From contig JBCBKP010000006.1 in assembly GCA_038521625.1 (NCBI GenBank), forward strand, positions 1-64,000: 64,000 bases of DNA, written 5' to 3'. Positions 8,677 to 16,780 of this stretch are shown in pieces; positions within the stretch are counted from its first letter, which is position 1, and every line of letters starts with the position of its first letter. The translations under genes were made by a program, and so were the position numbers. Source of the stretch: JBCBKP01 sp038521625. GTDB taxonomy: Bacteria > Planctomycetota > Phycisphaerae > Phycisphaerales > UBA1924. The notes below the pieces were generated by a model. The model was given only the letters and a program-made list of their open reading frames with translations, was not told where the DNA came from and did not search any database.

Positions 8677-9300
8677 TCAGCGCGCCGACGCCTCCGAGCC
8701 GGCACCCAGGAGCTTCTCGATCTCCCGTCCCAGCTCGTCGATGTCGAACGGCTTGCGCATGAACGCGTCAGCGCCCGCCTGCATCAAGTCATCGACTTCG
8801 GCCTGATTCACCACCCCGCTGATGCAAAGCACACGGATCTGCGATGAACGATCGCTCTCGCGAATCCGCCGGCACACCAGCGTCCCGTTGATATCGGGGA
8901 GCAGATAGTCCAGCACGATCAGGTGGGGCCGGAACGACTCGGTCAGCCGCCCCGCGTCGTACCCCGTCGCCGCCGTCTCGATCTCGAACCGACCGTCGCG
9001 CCCGAGCAGGTCCCGGATCAGCCCGGTGATCTGGTCGTCGTCGTCCACGACAAGGATCCGCTTGCGGTCGCCCTCGAGGTTCTCGAGCGGGATGCTGTTG
9101 GACCGCATGAAGCGCATCAGCTCGTCACGCGGGATCCGCCGGAACTTCGAGCCCGGGACCCGAAACCCCCGCAGACGGCCGCTGTCGAAGCAGCGGATGA
9201 TCGTCTGCTGGCTGACCTTGCACACCTGGGCGGCCTCGCCCGTCGTGAAGATCTTCTTGTCGGCCCAGTTCTGCGCGGTGTCGTCTGCGGGCTCGGGCAT
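8677..9300 (-). CDS. response regulator with excisionase/MerR-type DNA-binding domain
   Basis: 207 residues. Residues 16-66 form a helix-turn-helix of the excisionase type (FTTGEAAQVCKVSQQTIIRC, then GRLRGFRVPGSKFRRIPRDEL). Residues 81-200 form a complete receiver domain: acidic cluster DDDD (86-89), phosphoacceptor D131 in LIVLDYLLPD, Ser161 and Lys183 in MRKPFD. DNA-binding domain first and receiver second is the reverse of the usual order. It is the first gene of a minus-strand operon, 38 nt before the HDOD kinase, so that kinase is its likely donor. A dyad over a TATAAT box about 160 nt upstream could be its own operator. Confidence 0.9.
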   Translation of the reverse strand: MPEPADDTAQNWADKKIFTTGEAAQVCKVSQQTIIRCFDSGRLRGFRVPGSKFRRIPRDELMRFMRSNSIPLENLEGDRKRILVVDDDDQITGLIRDLLGRDGRFEIETAATGYDAGRLTESFRPHLIVLDYLLPDINGTLVCRRIRESDRSSQIRVLCISGVVNQAEVDDLMQAGADAFMRKPFDIDELGREIEKLLGAGSEASAR

Positions 9301-9454
9301 CGCAACGCTCCGTCAACTGCCCCGCGCGATCGGCACAGGGCGCGCGCCGTTCCGTGGCGCTCGATTCGGCCGCCGAGCCTCGCCCACGCCGGCACGGACG
9401 GCTATCGACCCCCAGCTTGCCCAACTTGACATGACAACCCAGAGGCCTCAGGTT

Positions 9455-9481
9455 GTAAACCCACCGATTATAGCGGGTTAC
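9455..9481 (-). promoter_or_regulatory. candidate promoter -10 box inside an inverted repeat
   Basis: On the minus strand a perfect TATAAT (9467-9472) lies inside a near-palindrome with arms GTAAACCC (9455-9462) and GGGTTAC (9475-9481). No good -35 box is visible. It lies about 155 nt upstream of the HTH-receiver gene and could be an autoregulatory operator. This is a visual call only. Confidence 0.35.
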
Positions 9482-9513
9482 CGCCCTCGGACCCCCATCG
9501 AATCCGTGGGTTC

Positions 9514-10248
9514 TCAGGGCCCGCCCGACCGCCGCTCCCGCCAGATCCGGACCGCCTCAGGCTCCCGCGCGTAGATCGGGACCAGCCGGACCGCCGGCAC
9601 CGCCCCGAGCCCGAGCGAGGCCTGGAAGCAGGCCGACGCGTCCAGACGCGGGGCCTTGATCGAGGCCCCGCCCGCGACCGCCGCCTCCCGGATCGGGGCA
9701 GGCAGGTGCCCGTCGCCCACGAGCAGCCCAATGCCGCCGCCGATCAGCGACGCCATCGCCTGCGCGTCGATCATCCCGGGCGTGCGCACGATCGCGCCGT
9801 CGCGCACCACGGTCGCGTGCGTCATGGTGCCCTTGCTCGCCAGGCAGACGACCGCGTCGACGCCGAAGCCCAGCGACCGCGCCGCGACCATCGCCGTCGG
9901 CACCGCGACCGTCTCGCATCCGGTCGCCAGCGACATCGCCTTCGCCGTCGCGACCGCCACCCGCAGACCCGTGAACCCGCCCGGCCCGGTCGAGACCGCC
10001 ACGCGCCCCAGCGAACTCGGATCGAGATCGTGCCTTCGGGTCAGGCGATCGATCGCCGGCATCAGGTCGTCGTCGTGCCGGCCCGCGTCGCTCAACGGCT
10101 CGACGCCGAGCAGCTCAGAGCCGATTCCCACCGCCACGCTCGGACCCGTCCGGGCACGTTCGGGGGCGCCACCGGGGGGACCGTCCGACGCGCTCGGGTT
10201 GCTCACCTCGATCGCGAGTGTCCAGCGATCCGATGCCGCAGCGCTCAC
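9514..10248 (-). CDS. tsaB: tRNA N6-threonylcarbamoyladenosine biosynthesis protein TsaB
   Basis: 244 residues. It is an ASKHA-fold pseudo-peptidase that works with TsaD and TsaE to make t6A37 in ANN-decoding tRNAs. The opening strand WTLAIEVSNPS, the signature VAVSTGPGGFTGLRVAVATAKAMS and the C-terminal VRLVPIYAREPEAV identify the family. The GTG start at 10248 overlaps the arfB stop by 4 nt (GTGA); starting further upstream would overlap arfB deeply and adds only a low-complexity extension. The TsaB body is intact; tsaD and tsaE are not in the window. Confidence 0.88.
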   Translation of the reverse strand: MSAAASDRWTLAIEVSNPSASDGPPGGAPERARTGPSVAVGIGSELLGVEPLSDAGRHDDDLMPAIDRLTRRHDLDPSSLGRVAVSTGPGGFTGLRVAVATAKAMSLATGCETVAVPTAMVAARSLGFGVDAVVCLASKGTMTHATVVRDGAIVRTPGMIDAQAMASLIGGGIGLLVGDGHLPAPIREAAVAGGASIKAPRLDASACFQASLGLGAVPAVRLVPIYAREPEAVRIWRERRSGGP

Positions 10249-10691
10249 GAGTCGGGCCCCCGCCGGCGCTTCTTGATCTCGCCGCGCCGCTTCTTCTCGT
10301 CCAGGCGGCGCTGGATCGCCCCGCGCGAGGGCTTGGTCCGGACCCGAGGCTTCGGGCGCACCATCGCGCGCAGGAGCAGCGCCCGCAGGCGATCCAGGCA
10401 CGCCCGCCGGTTCTGCGCCTGCGTGCGCGCATCGTCGGCCTGGATCACGAGCTCACCCTCGCCGGTGAGCCAGGCCGACGCCAGACGATGCAGCCGCTGT
10501 GACGGTCCCGGCGGCAGGTCCAAGGCCGCGAGCTCGAGACGCAGCGTCGCCTTGGTCGAGCGCCGGTTCACGTTCTGACCGCCCGGACCCGACGAGCTCG
10601 AGTAGCTGAACGACAGCGCCGAAGGACGGACGCGCACGCCGGGCGCGAGCACCACCATCCCGTCCGCGTCGGTCTCGAGATCGCCCGCCAT
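10245..10691 (-). CDS. arfB: ArfB/YaeJ-type alternative ribosome-rescue factor
   Basis: 148 residues. It is a peptidyl-tRNA hydrolase of the class I release factor family that frees stalled ribosomes. The catalytic loop SSSSGPGGQNVNRRSTKATLR contains the GGQ tripeptide. The C-terminal tail is very basic (PSRGAIQRRLDEKKRRGEIKKRRR), which is the part of ArfB that enters the empty mRNA channel. There is no codon-recognition domain, so it is not a canonical RF1 or RF2. The ATG at 10691 gives the normal family length. It is co-transcribed with tsaB and divergent from the beta-barrel-like gene. Confidence 0.92.
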   Translation of the reverse strand: MAGDLETDADGMVVLAPGVRVRPSALSFSYSSSSGPGGQNVNRRSTKATLRLELAALDLPPGPSQRLHRLASAWLTGEGELVIQADDARTQAQNRRACLDRLRALLLRAMVRPKPRVRTKPSRGAIQRRLDEKKRRGEIKKRRRGPDS

Positions 10692-10714
10692 CGCCCGACG
10701 GTACGCTCGCCCGC

Positions 10715-11641
10715 ATGCCACGCCCGCGCACGCTCGCCCTGGTCCCCGTCGCATTCGTGTCCGGCGCGTGCGCGCAGGACGTCCCCCTCGCGGACCGGCT
10801 CGACGAGGCCCCGCCCGAAGAGACGATCCAGACGCCTGAGCAGCTCGCCGAAGAGGTCCTGCCGGGCTGGACGCTGAAGCTCGACCCCGCCGTCTCGTAC
10901 TTCGCCCTCTCGGGCGACATCGAGGTCCCCGGCAGCGCGGCGTCCGGCGCCGGCACGCCCTTCGACCTGGGCGAGCTCAACCTCGACAGCCCCGGGCTCG
11001 CACCCTTCGGTCGCCTGCAGCTCGCGCGCGGCGACTTCCGCGCCAGCTTCACCGGCGCCACCGCCCGCACCAACCGCGAAGCCGCGATCTCCTCGCCCGG
11101 CAGGCTCGGCCCCGCCACCGTCCTCGCCGGCGACGTCATCGAGAGCGACCTGAGCTTCCAGATATTCGACCTGTCCGCCTCGTACCGCGTCTTCAGCCGC
11201 GCGTACCGCGACGACATCACCGAGCCGGTCCGACTCGCCGTCAGCCTGCACGTGCTCGGCGGCCTGCGCTTCTACAACGTCAGCTACGAGGGCTCGGTCA
11301 GCCCGCTCGGCGCCGGCGTCCGTCCGGCGGGCTCGCCGCTCTCGACCTCGACCGATCAGTTCTTCGCCGAGCCGATCCTCGGGGCCCAGCTCGACGTCGA
11401 GATCTTCGAGCGATTCTCCGTGGAATTCACCGGGTCTGTCGGCGGCTTCGTCGCCGGAGACCGAACGAGTGCCTCCCTCGAAGCCGGGGTCGGCTTCACC
11501 GTTCGACCGGTCCCCAACTTCGGTGCGACCATTGGTTATCGCATCTTGGCCTTCGGTCTCGAGGATGACGACGGCTTCGATTCGTTTGAGTGGGACGGTG
11601 CGATCGCCGGGCTCTTCTGGGGAATCCAATTGCGGTTCTGA
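10715..11641 (+). CDS. putative outer-membrane beta-barrel protein
   Basis: 308 residues. A signal peptide ends near GACAQ (about residue 21); the Cys is not in a convincing lipobox. The mature part alternates short hydrophobic strands and Gly-rich turns (LAVSLHVLGGLRFYNVSYEG, VEFTGSVGGFVAG, LEAGVGFTVRP) and ends in Phe (WGIQLRF), both typical of transmembrane beta-barrels. No specific family is recognised. The gene is divergent from arfB with a 23-nt spacer, so the promoters overlap. Confidence 0.7.
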   Translation: MPRPRTLALVPVAFVSGACAQDVPLADRLDEAPPEETIQTPEQLAEEVLPGWTLKLDPAVSYFALSGDIEVPGSAASGAGTPFDLGELNLDSPGLAPFGRLQLARGDFRASFTGATARTNREAAISSPGRLGPATVLAGDVIESDLSFQIFDLSASYRVFSRAYRDDITEPVRLAVSLHVLGGLRFYNVSYEGSVSPLGAGVRPAGSPLSTSTDQFFAEPILGAQLDVEIFERFSVEFTGSVGGFVAGDRTSASLEAGVGFTVRPVPNFGATIGYRILAFGLEDDDGFDSFEWDGAIAGLFWGIQLRF

Positions 11642-12010
11642 ACGCGGAATCCGCGAAAACCAGGGCAGACGGATCCTCTCGCCCGGCGCTGGTCAAAATT
11701 CGACTAAATGTCTGCACAAACAAGGGTTGTCAATTCACAAGCTCCCGGATTGACCGCCCCCGCCGCCTTTGACATACTCCTTGCGTGCGTTCGAAAGGAC
11801 GCGCCTGGACGAGAGTTCAGAGAGTGGTGGAGGCGTGAAGCCGCAGAACCTGGTCAAAAGGGGAAGGTATTGCCCCGGAACCGGGATGTCGTGGGGCGAC
11901 CCGCGACGACCGGAGCGAACCAGCCTGCATCCCGCCTTCACCGCGAAAGGGCTTGGGGCGATCTCGACGGCACCCATTTCGGGCCGGCAACGGCGACCGG
12001 GGATCCGTCG
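11642..12010 (+). other. 369-nt gene-free leader with several hairpins upstream of the HU-family gene
   Basis: No convincing gene is seen. A TTGACA (11769-11774) could be a -35 box, but no good -10 box follows. Further down are a GGGG/CCCC hairpin (11860-11863 with 11873-11876) and a stronger one: GTCGTGGG (11888-11895) pairs with CCCGCGAC (11900-11907) over a GCGA loop, a GNRA tetraloop, with CCGG arms outside (11881-11884 and 11910-11913). It may be a structured 5' UTR or small RNA. No known RNA family is recognised. Confidence 0.4.
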
Positions 12011-12397
12011 ATGGCGGTTAAGGGGTGCATCAAGGTGGGGACGACGACGAAGAAGCAGCTCGTGGACCGCATCGCGCAGGCGACGGGGCACAAGCAGATC
12101 GAGGTGCGCGAGATCGTGCAGCAGTTCCTCGATGGCATCATCGAGGAACTCAGCGAGGGCAACCGCCTGGAGTTCCGGGACTTCGGTGTATTCGAGGTCC
12201 GTGCGCGCCGGGCGCGGATCGCACAGAACCCCAAGACGCTCGAGCGCGTCCCCGTCCCGGCCAAGTCGACGGTGAAGTTCAAGCCGGGCCGCCGCATGCG
12301 CGAGATCATGGACGGCGAGCTCCCGGCCCCCAGCGCCAACAGCGCGGTCACGGTCGAAGCCAAGCCCGCGAAAGCCACCGAGGCCGTCGCCGACTGA
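12011..12397 (+). CDS. HU/IHF family DNA-binding protein
   Basis: 128 residues. Residues 10-101 form the HU fold (TTKKQLVDRIAQATG, VREIVQQFLDGIIEEL, LEFRDFGVFEVRARRARIAQNP, TVKFKPGRRMREIM). HU proteins bend and compact DNA as dimers. The usual beta-arm motif GRNP is here RIAQNPKT. A Pro/Ala/Lys-rich tail of about 25 residues follows the domain. The ATG at 12011 is preferred; a GTG a few codons later (VGTTTKK) is also possible. It is preceded by a long structured leader and is convergent with gatA. Confidence 0.9.
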   Translation: MAVKGCIKVGTTTKKQLVDRIAQATGHKQIEVREIVQQFLDGIIEELSEGNRLEFRDFGVFEVRARRARIAQNPKTLERVPVPAKSTVKFKPGRRMREIMDGELPAPSANSAVTVEAKPAKATEAVAD

Positions 12398-12406
12398 GCC
12401 GACGGG

Positions 12407-13882
12407 CTAGTCCGGTGCGAGCAACGTCTCCATGCGCTGCGCGTGCCCGAGCAGACGCTCCTCGCCGAACGTCGGACCGACGAGCTGGACGCCGACCGGC
12501 AACTCGTCGCCCCCGTCCTCGGCCGAGCCCGCGGGGATCGAGACCGCCGGCAGGCCGGCCAGGTTGACCGACACGGTGTAGATGTCCTGCAGGTACATCG
12601 CCATGGCGTCGCCGGCCTTCTCGCCGATCCGGAACGCCGGGCCTGGCGTCGTCGGCGTCAGCACGAGCGAGCAGCCCGAGCCGTCCTCGGCCATCGCGCG
12701 GTCGAAGTCGCGTTTGATCAGCCGGCGGGCCTTGAGCGCCTTCATGTACATCGCGCGCTCGTAGCCGCCGGAGAGCACTTGCGTGCCGAGCATGATGCGG
12801 CGCCTGACCTCGGGACCGAAGCCCTCGGTGCGGCTGCGGACGTACATCGCCTCGAGCGTCGCGCCCTCGGCGCGGCGCCCGTACCGCACGCCGTCGTAAC
12901 GCGAGAGGTTGCTCGAGGCCTCGGCTGGCGCGACGACGTAGTACGCCGCGATCGCGTGCTCCTGGTGCGGCAGGTCGATCTCGACGATCTCGGCGCCATC
13001 GTTCTCGAGCGCATCGGCGGCGCGCGACAGCGCGTCGTTCACCGAGGGATGGTTGTGCGCGCTCCGTGCGCTGCGCGGGATGCCGACGCGCACGCCGCGG
13101 CAGGACTCGACCGGAACCGCCTCGGGCACGGCTCTGGCCGAGCTGGTCATGTCGCGGGGGTCCTCGCCCGCCATCAGGCGCAGCGCGATCGTCGCGTCGG
13201 CGACGTCGCGCGTGATCGGCCCGGCCTGGTCGAGGCTGCTCCCGAAGGCGATCAGCCCGTAGCGGCTGACGCGCCCGTAGCTCGGCTTGAGGCCGACGCA
13301 GCCGCAGAACGCGGCGGGCTGGCGGATCGAGCCGCCGGTATCGGTGCCCAGCGCGATCGGGACCGCGCCGGACGCGACGGCGACGGCCGAGCCAGAGCTG
13401 CTGCCGCCCGGGACTCGCTCGCTCCCGTGCGGGCTGGTCGTGGCGCCGAACGCCGAGTTCTCGCCGCTGCTGCCCATCCCGAACTCGTCGAGGTTGGTCT
13501 TGCCGACGACGACCGCGCCCGCGTCGAGCAGCCGGCGCACGCAGGTCGCGGTGAACGGCGACTCGTAGTCCTCGAGGAACCGCGAGCCGGCGGTCGTCCG
13601 CCCCCACTCCAGGCAGATGTTGTCCTTGACGGCGATCGGCACGCCCGCGAGCGGCAGCCGGTCGGCCTCGCCCGAGGCGATGCGCGTGTCGATCGCGTGG
13701 GCCTGGTCGAGGGCGCGCTCGCCGAAGTCGTCGAGGAACGCGTTGAGCGGCGCGATCTCACGGATGTGGTCCAGCGCGTCTTGGGTGAACTCGACGGCCG
13801 GGCGTCGCTTGTGGCGCACGGCGTCCGCGATCTCGATCGCGGTGGGGGACTCGCCGGGAGATGAACCGGCCGGGGGTGTCAC
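12407..13882 (-). CDS. gatA: Asp-tRNA(Asn)/Glu-tRNA(Gln) amidotransferase subunit A
   Basis: 491 residues, normal length. It is the amidase subunit of GatCAB, releasing ammonia from glutamine for tRNA-dependent synthesis of Gln-tRNA or Asn-tRNA. The amidase signature is complete: catalytic Lys in GVPIAVKDNI, then the Gly/Ser-rich VPGGSSSGSAVAVASGAVPIALGTDTGGSIRQPA with the cis-Ser and nucleophile Ser, and GLKPSYGRVSRYGLIAFGSSLDQ. The GTG at 13882 overlaps the gatC stop (GTGA), the expected coupled arrangement. gatB is not in this window. Confidence 0.95.
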   Translation of the reverse strand: MTPPAGSSPGESPTAIEIADAVRHKRRPAVEFTQDALDHIREIAPLNAFLDDFGERALDQAHAIDTRIASGEADRLPLAGVPIAVKDNICLEWGRTTAGSRFLEDYESPFTATCVRRLLDAGAVVVGKTNLDEFGMGSSGENSAFGATTSPHGSERVPGGSSSGSAVAVASGAVPIALGTDTGGSIRQPAAFCGCVGLKPSYGRVSRYGLIAFGSSLDQAGPITRDVADATIALRLMAGEDPRDMTSSARAVPEAVPVESCRGVRVGIPRSARSAHNHPSVNDALSRAADALENDGAEIVEIDLPHQEHAIAAYYVVAPAEASSNLSRYDGVRYGRRAEGATLEAMYVRSRTEGFGPEVRRRIMLGTQVLSGGYERAMYMKALKARRLIKRDFDRAMAEDGSGCSLVLTPTTPGPAFRIGEKAGDAMAMYLQDIYTVSVNLAGLPAVSIPAGSAEDGGDELPVGVQLVGPTFGEERLLGHAQRMETLLAPD

Positions 13883-14229
13883 GCGCCGCCGCCTCCCGCG
13901 CTCGGGTCGAGCACCTTGGGCACGGCGATGAACCGCTCGACGGCGGCGTCGTCGCCGTCCATCGCGTGCGACTCGAAGGTCTTTGGCGCGAGGCGCTCGA
14001 GCACTTCGGGGTCGAGCGGCGCGGCGGGTTCGTCCTCGGCGAGTCGCGCGGTCTCGTCGTGGGCGTGGGGCATGGGCTCGACGTTCTCGAGGTCGAGCCG
14101 ATCGAGGCACTCGAAGTGCTCGATCACGGCCGAGAGGCGCGTCCGGGCGTCGTCGACCTCCTCGTCGGAGAGTTCGAGCTTGCTGAGTCGTGCAACCCGG
14201 CGGACGTCCTGTTCGGAGAGAGGGTCCAT
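13879..14229 (-). CDS. gatC: Asp-tRNA(Asn)/Glu-tRNA(Gln) amidotransferase subunit C
   Basis: 116 residues. It is the small linker subunit that holds GatA and GatB together. It begins MDPLSEQDVRRVARLSKLEL, the typical start, followed by a helical stretch and VEPMPHAHD. The C-terminal half, which wraps around GatA, is somewhat extended with a Gly-rich end (PSAGGGGA). It is the first gene of a gatC-gatA operon with a 4-nt overlap, and is divergent from the zinc-ribbon membrane pair. Confidence 0.93.
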   Translation of the reverse strand: MDPLSEQDVRRVARLSKLELSDEEVDDARTRLSAVIEHFECLDRLDLENVEPMPHAHDETARLAEDEPAAPLDPEVLERLAPKTFESHAMDGDDAAVERFIAVPKVLDPSAGGGGA

Positions 14230-14255
14230 CGGGGGATGGTACGGCGGGGCTTGTG

Positions 14256-15020
14256 ATGAGACAGAAGCTGCGGGGGACGCATCGCACGCTGGGGTCGGGC
14301 CGGGGCTTTCTGCTCAGCGTCGCGGCCTTCATCGCGCTCGCGCTGATCTCGTTGCGGCCGGGCCAGTTCAGCCACAGTCCGGTCGGCAACCTCCTGCACA
14401 AGTACAACCCGTTCCGCGCGGCGCGGGTCAGCGTGACGTATCGACCGTTCTACGCAGCACTGTCCGAAGACGGAGGCCCGTGGATCGTCCAAGAAGGCGA
14501 TGGGGCGCAGTCGCGGATGTTCGACGCGCTCAACGCGGGGAGCGAGCATGAATTCCGCCTCGTGTCCTGGATGCAGGGCACCTACCAAACGGGATGGTGG
14601 GCGCCGACATTGGCATCGGAGCGAGAGCCGGTGCTCGTGACGATCTCCGACCACTCGAGTTCTTCCCGCGAGCGGGCCGACATGGCCACGCTGCGAGCGA
14701 TCCACGACGCCGCGCCCGGTGAGCGATCACCGTGGCTGTCCGCGAGTCTTGAAGAGCTTGACGTCTACATCGATCGTGGAGGTCCGGAGCGCCGTGTGCT
14801 CTGGTCCGGCTGGGCGTTGAACGCAGCGAGCTTGCTGTCATTCGTCCTGTTCGTCTGGTCCTGCTTCGCGTTCTCCTTCACGATCCCAGCGCGATGGAGG
14901 AAGCTCACGAGCCGGCGGAGGGCCCGGCTCCGCCGCGGCCTCTGCCCGTCGTGCGGGTACGACATCAGCGGCATCGATGATCGCTGCCCCGAGTGCGGTG
15001 AGGGGCTCGGTGTCCGATGA
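14256..15020 (+). CDS. membrane protein with C-terminal zinc ribbon (first of a tandem pair)
   Basis: 254 residues. One helix lies near the N-terminus (about 16-36) and a second near 186-210, around an extracytoplasmic domain of about 150 residues. After the second helix a basic stretch leads to a zinc ribbon of two CxxC pairs, CPSCGYDISG and DRCPECG. Proteins of this design are very common in planctomycetes and have no known function. The ATG at 14256 is chosen; GTG 14253 is immediately adjacent. Its stop overlaps the next start (ATGA), and the following gene has the same layout, so the pair likely arose by duplication. Confidence 0.75.
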   Translation: MRQKLRGTHRTLGSGRGFLLSVAAFIALALISLRPGQFSHSPVGNLLHKYNPFRAARVSVTYRPFYAALSEDGGPWIVQEGDGAQSRMFDALNAGSEHEFRLVSWMQGTYQTGWWAPTLASEREPVLVTISDHSSSSRERADMATLRAIHDAAPGERSPWLSASLEELDVYIDRGGPERRVLWSGWALNAASLLSFVLFVWSCFAFSFTIPARWRKLTSRRRARLRRGLCPSCGYDISGIDDRCPECGEGLGVR

Positions 15021-15775
15021 AATGGTTCGCCGCCCTGTATCGAACGCTCGGGACGGTCCGCTGGCTGATCGTCACGGCGGCGATGTTCCTCTTGATCGCC
15101 ATCGTGGCGGTCGAGCCGGGTCCGGGGAGCGCGAGTGTCGTCGGTGCGAACCTGCCGAGACTCCCGAAGACGCTCATTTCGTTCGAGGAGAACCCGTGGT
15201 CACCGTCGCCGCATGGCGTGATCAAGTTGTGGCGGGACGAATACGGGGGCTGGGATTATCGATGGGAGGACCGATGGGCTTGGCGGCATAAGCGTGATCC
15301 CTTCGATCCCTCTGGTAAGCCTCACGCATACGTCGTTTGGGATAATCTTGAAGAGCGCAGCGGATTCTGGGCCGCGACCCGTCGCGTGCGCGACCCGATC
15401 TGCTTCAGGCCCGACGAAATGGCCGTCACCGAGCACGATCGCGCAAAGATCGTTGAGGTGATCTTCCTCGGTCTGTTGATGCAGGAGATCCGTTGGCCCG
15501 TTGCGGATCCGCACCGATTCCGCGAGCTGGCTCTGTCGGGCCGAGAGTCGACGCCGATCCCGCGCGGCTGGCTGCTCAATGCGCTCAGCGCCATCGCGTT
15601 CTCCGTGATGCTCTGCTCGATGGTCGCATTCATGGCGACCGTGCCCGGGCGTCTGCGGATCATGTTCCGGCGGCGTTCGATGCTCCTCGCCCGCGGCCTC
15701 TGCCCGAGCTGCAAGTACGACATTTCCGGGATCACCGACCGATGCCCCGAGTGCGGCGGGTCGCTCGGTGCGTGA
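15017..15775 (+). CDS. membrane protein with C-terminal zinc ribbon (second of a tandem pair)
   Basis: 252 residues with the same layout as its neighbour: N-terminal helix (about 14-32), a middle domain rich in Trp, Asp and Arg, a second helix (about 190-212), then ARGLCPSCKYDISGITDRCPECG. Outside the helices and the ribbon the two proteins have clearly diverged. The ATG overlaps the previous stop by 4 nt, so both are made from one transcript and may form a heteromer. Function unknown. The gene is convergent with the VTT-domain gene. Confidence 0.75.
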   Translation: MKWFAALYRTLGTVRWLIVTAAMFLLIAIVAVEPGPGSASVVGANLPRLPKTLISFEENPWSPSPHGVIKLWRDEYGGWDYRWEDRWAWRHKRDPFDPSGKPHAYVVWDNLEERSGFWAATRRVRDPICFRPDEMAVTEHDRAKIVEVIFLGLLMQEIRWPVADPHRFRELALSGRESTPIPRGWLLNALSAIAFSVMLCSMVAFMATVPGRLRIMFRRRSMLLARGLCPSCKYDISGITDRCPECGGSLGA

Positions 15776-15798
15776 CCGCGTCGCCGGAGGGCGACGAA

Positions 15799-16638
15799 TC
15801 AGTCGCGGATCTCGCCGTTCGTGACCGCGCGGTCGATCGCCTTCTTGCCCACCTGCGCCAGCACAAGCAGCACGACCACCGCCAGCGCGATCCCGCCGGG
15901 CAGCAGCCAGCCCGGGCGGGCCTCGCCGAGCGCCTCGCGCGTGAACTCGTCGGCGATCCGCGAGCCGACCCACGCGACGACCGCGGTCCGCGGCAGCATG
16001 CCCAGCGCCGTGCCGAGCAGGTAGCTCCAGATCGGAGCGCCTGTGCTGGCCAGCGCGAGGTTGGTCACGGAGAACGGCGAGTTGGGCGGGATGCGCAGCA
16101 GCGTCACCATCAGCAGCGTCTTGAATCCCCTGGAGCCGACCAGCTCGTTGCGCACGGCCAGCGCCCGCGGGTGCTTGGCGAGCGTCTCGGCCACGCTGTT
16201 CTCGCCGACCCGGCGCGCGATCGCGTAGCCGATGAGCGACGCCCCGGTGAAACCGCCGAGCGCCGCGAGCGTGCCCTCGACGGCGCCGAACGCGAAGCCG
16301 CCCAGGGCCGCCTGCGCGTAGGTGGGCAGCAGGCCGAGCCCGGAGGCGACGATGAAGCCGCCGACGTAGGCCGCGACCCCCAGCGAGCCGTTGTCGCCGA
16401 GCCACTGGCTGATCGGGCGGATGTAGTAGAACAGCACGAGGCTGCCGAGGACCGGCATCGCGAGCCAGAACGTGGCGAGGATCGCCGCCGGGCCGAGGTC
16501 CTTGAAGATCTCGCCGAAGCTGATCTCGTCGGTGTCGTCGGACGTGTTGGCGGGGGCGTCGGCGGACTCCCCCTCGGAACGGGGGTCGGCCGCGATCGCG
16601 TCGGCCTCGGCATGGTCTTCGGCGGGTGTCTCCGTCAC
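15799..16638 (-). CDS. VTT domain (TVP38/TMEM64, DedA-like) membrane protein
   Basis: 279 residues, GTG start. An acidic N-terminal tail of about 40 residues is followed by five or six hydrophobic segments. The VTT core is recognisable: GLLPTYAQAALGGFAFG, GASLIGYAIARRVG, then LLMVTLLRIPPNSPFSVTNLALASTG and YLLGTALGMLPRT. In this superfamily (DedA, TMEM41B, VMP1) such domains act in lipid scrambling or transport; a specific role cannot be assigned here. It stands as a single gene, convergent with the zinc-ribbon pair. Confidence 0.87.
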   Translation of the reverse strand: MTETPAEDHAEADAIAADPRSEGESADAPANTSDDTDEISFGEIFKDLGPAAILATFWLAMPVLGSLVLFYYIRPISQWLGDNGSLGVAAYVGGFIVASGLGLLPTYAQAALGGFAFGAVEGTLAALGGFTGASLIGYAIARRVGENSVAETLAKHPRALAVRNELVGSRGFKTLLMVTLLRIPPNSPFSVTNLALASTGAPIWSYLLGTALGMLPRTAVVAWVGSRIADEFTREALGEARPGWLLPGGIALAVVVLLVLAQVGKKAIDRAVTNGEIRD

Positions 16639-16780
16639 GTCGGTGCGAGGCTAGGGCGCGCGATCCCCTGTGCGGCGCCCACGGAGCGGCTACATTGTTC
16701 GGCCTGGGAGTGGGCGCAGGGCGTTGCGCGGGCGGAGGCCCACGCGCGCGGTTCGGCGTGAGACCGGGAAAGGAACGGGG

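Noticed and set aside
11769..11797. TTGACA considered as a complete promoter before the HU gene
   Set aside because: No -10-like sequence stands 16-18 nt downstream, so only the -35-like box is mentioned in the leader entry.
12407..14407. Extended N-terminus of gatA up to 14407
   Set aside because: It would overlap all of gatC and consists of Arg/Ala-rich residues; GTG 13882 with the GTGA overlap is the natural start.
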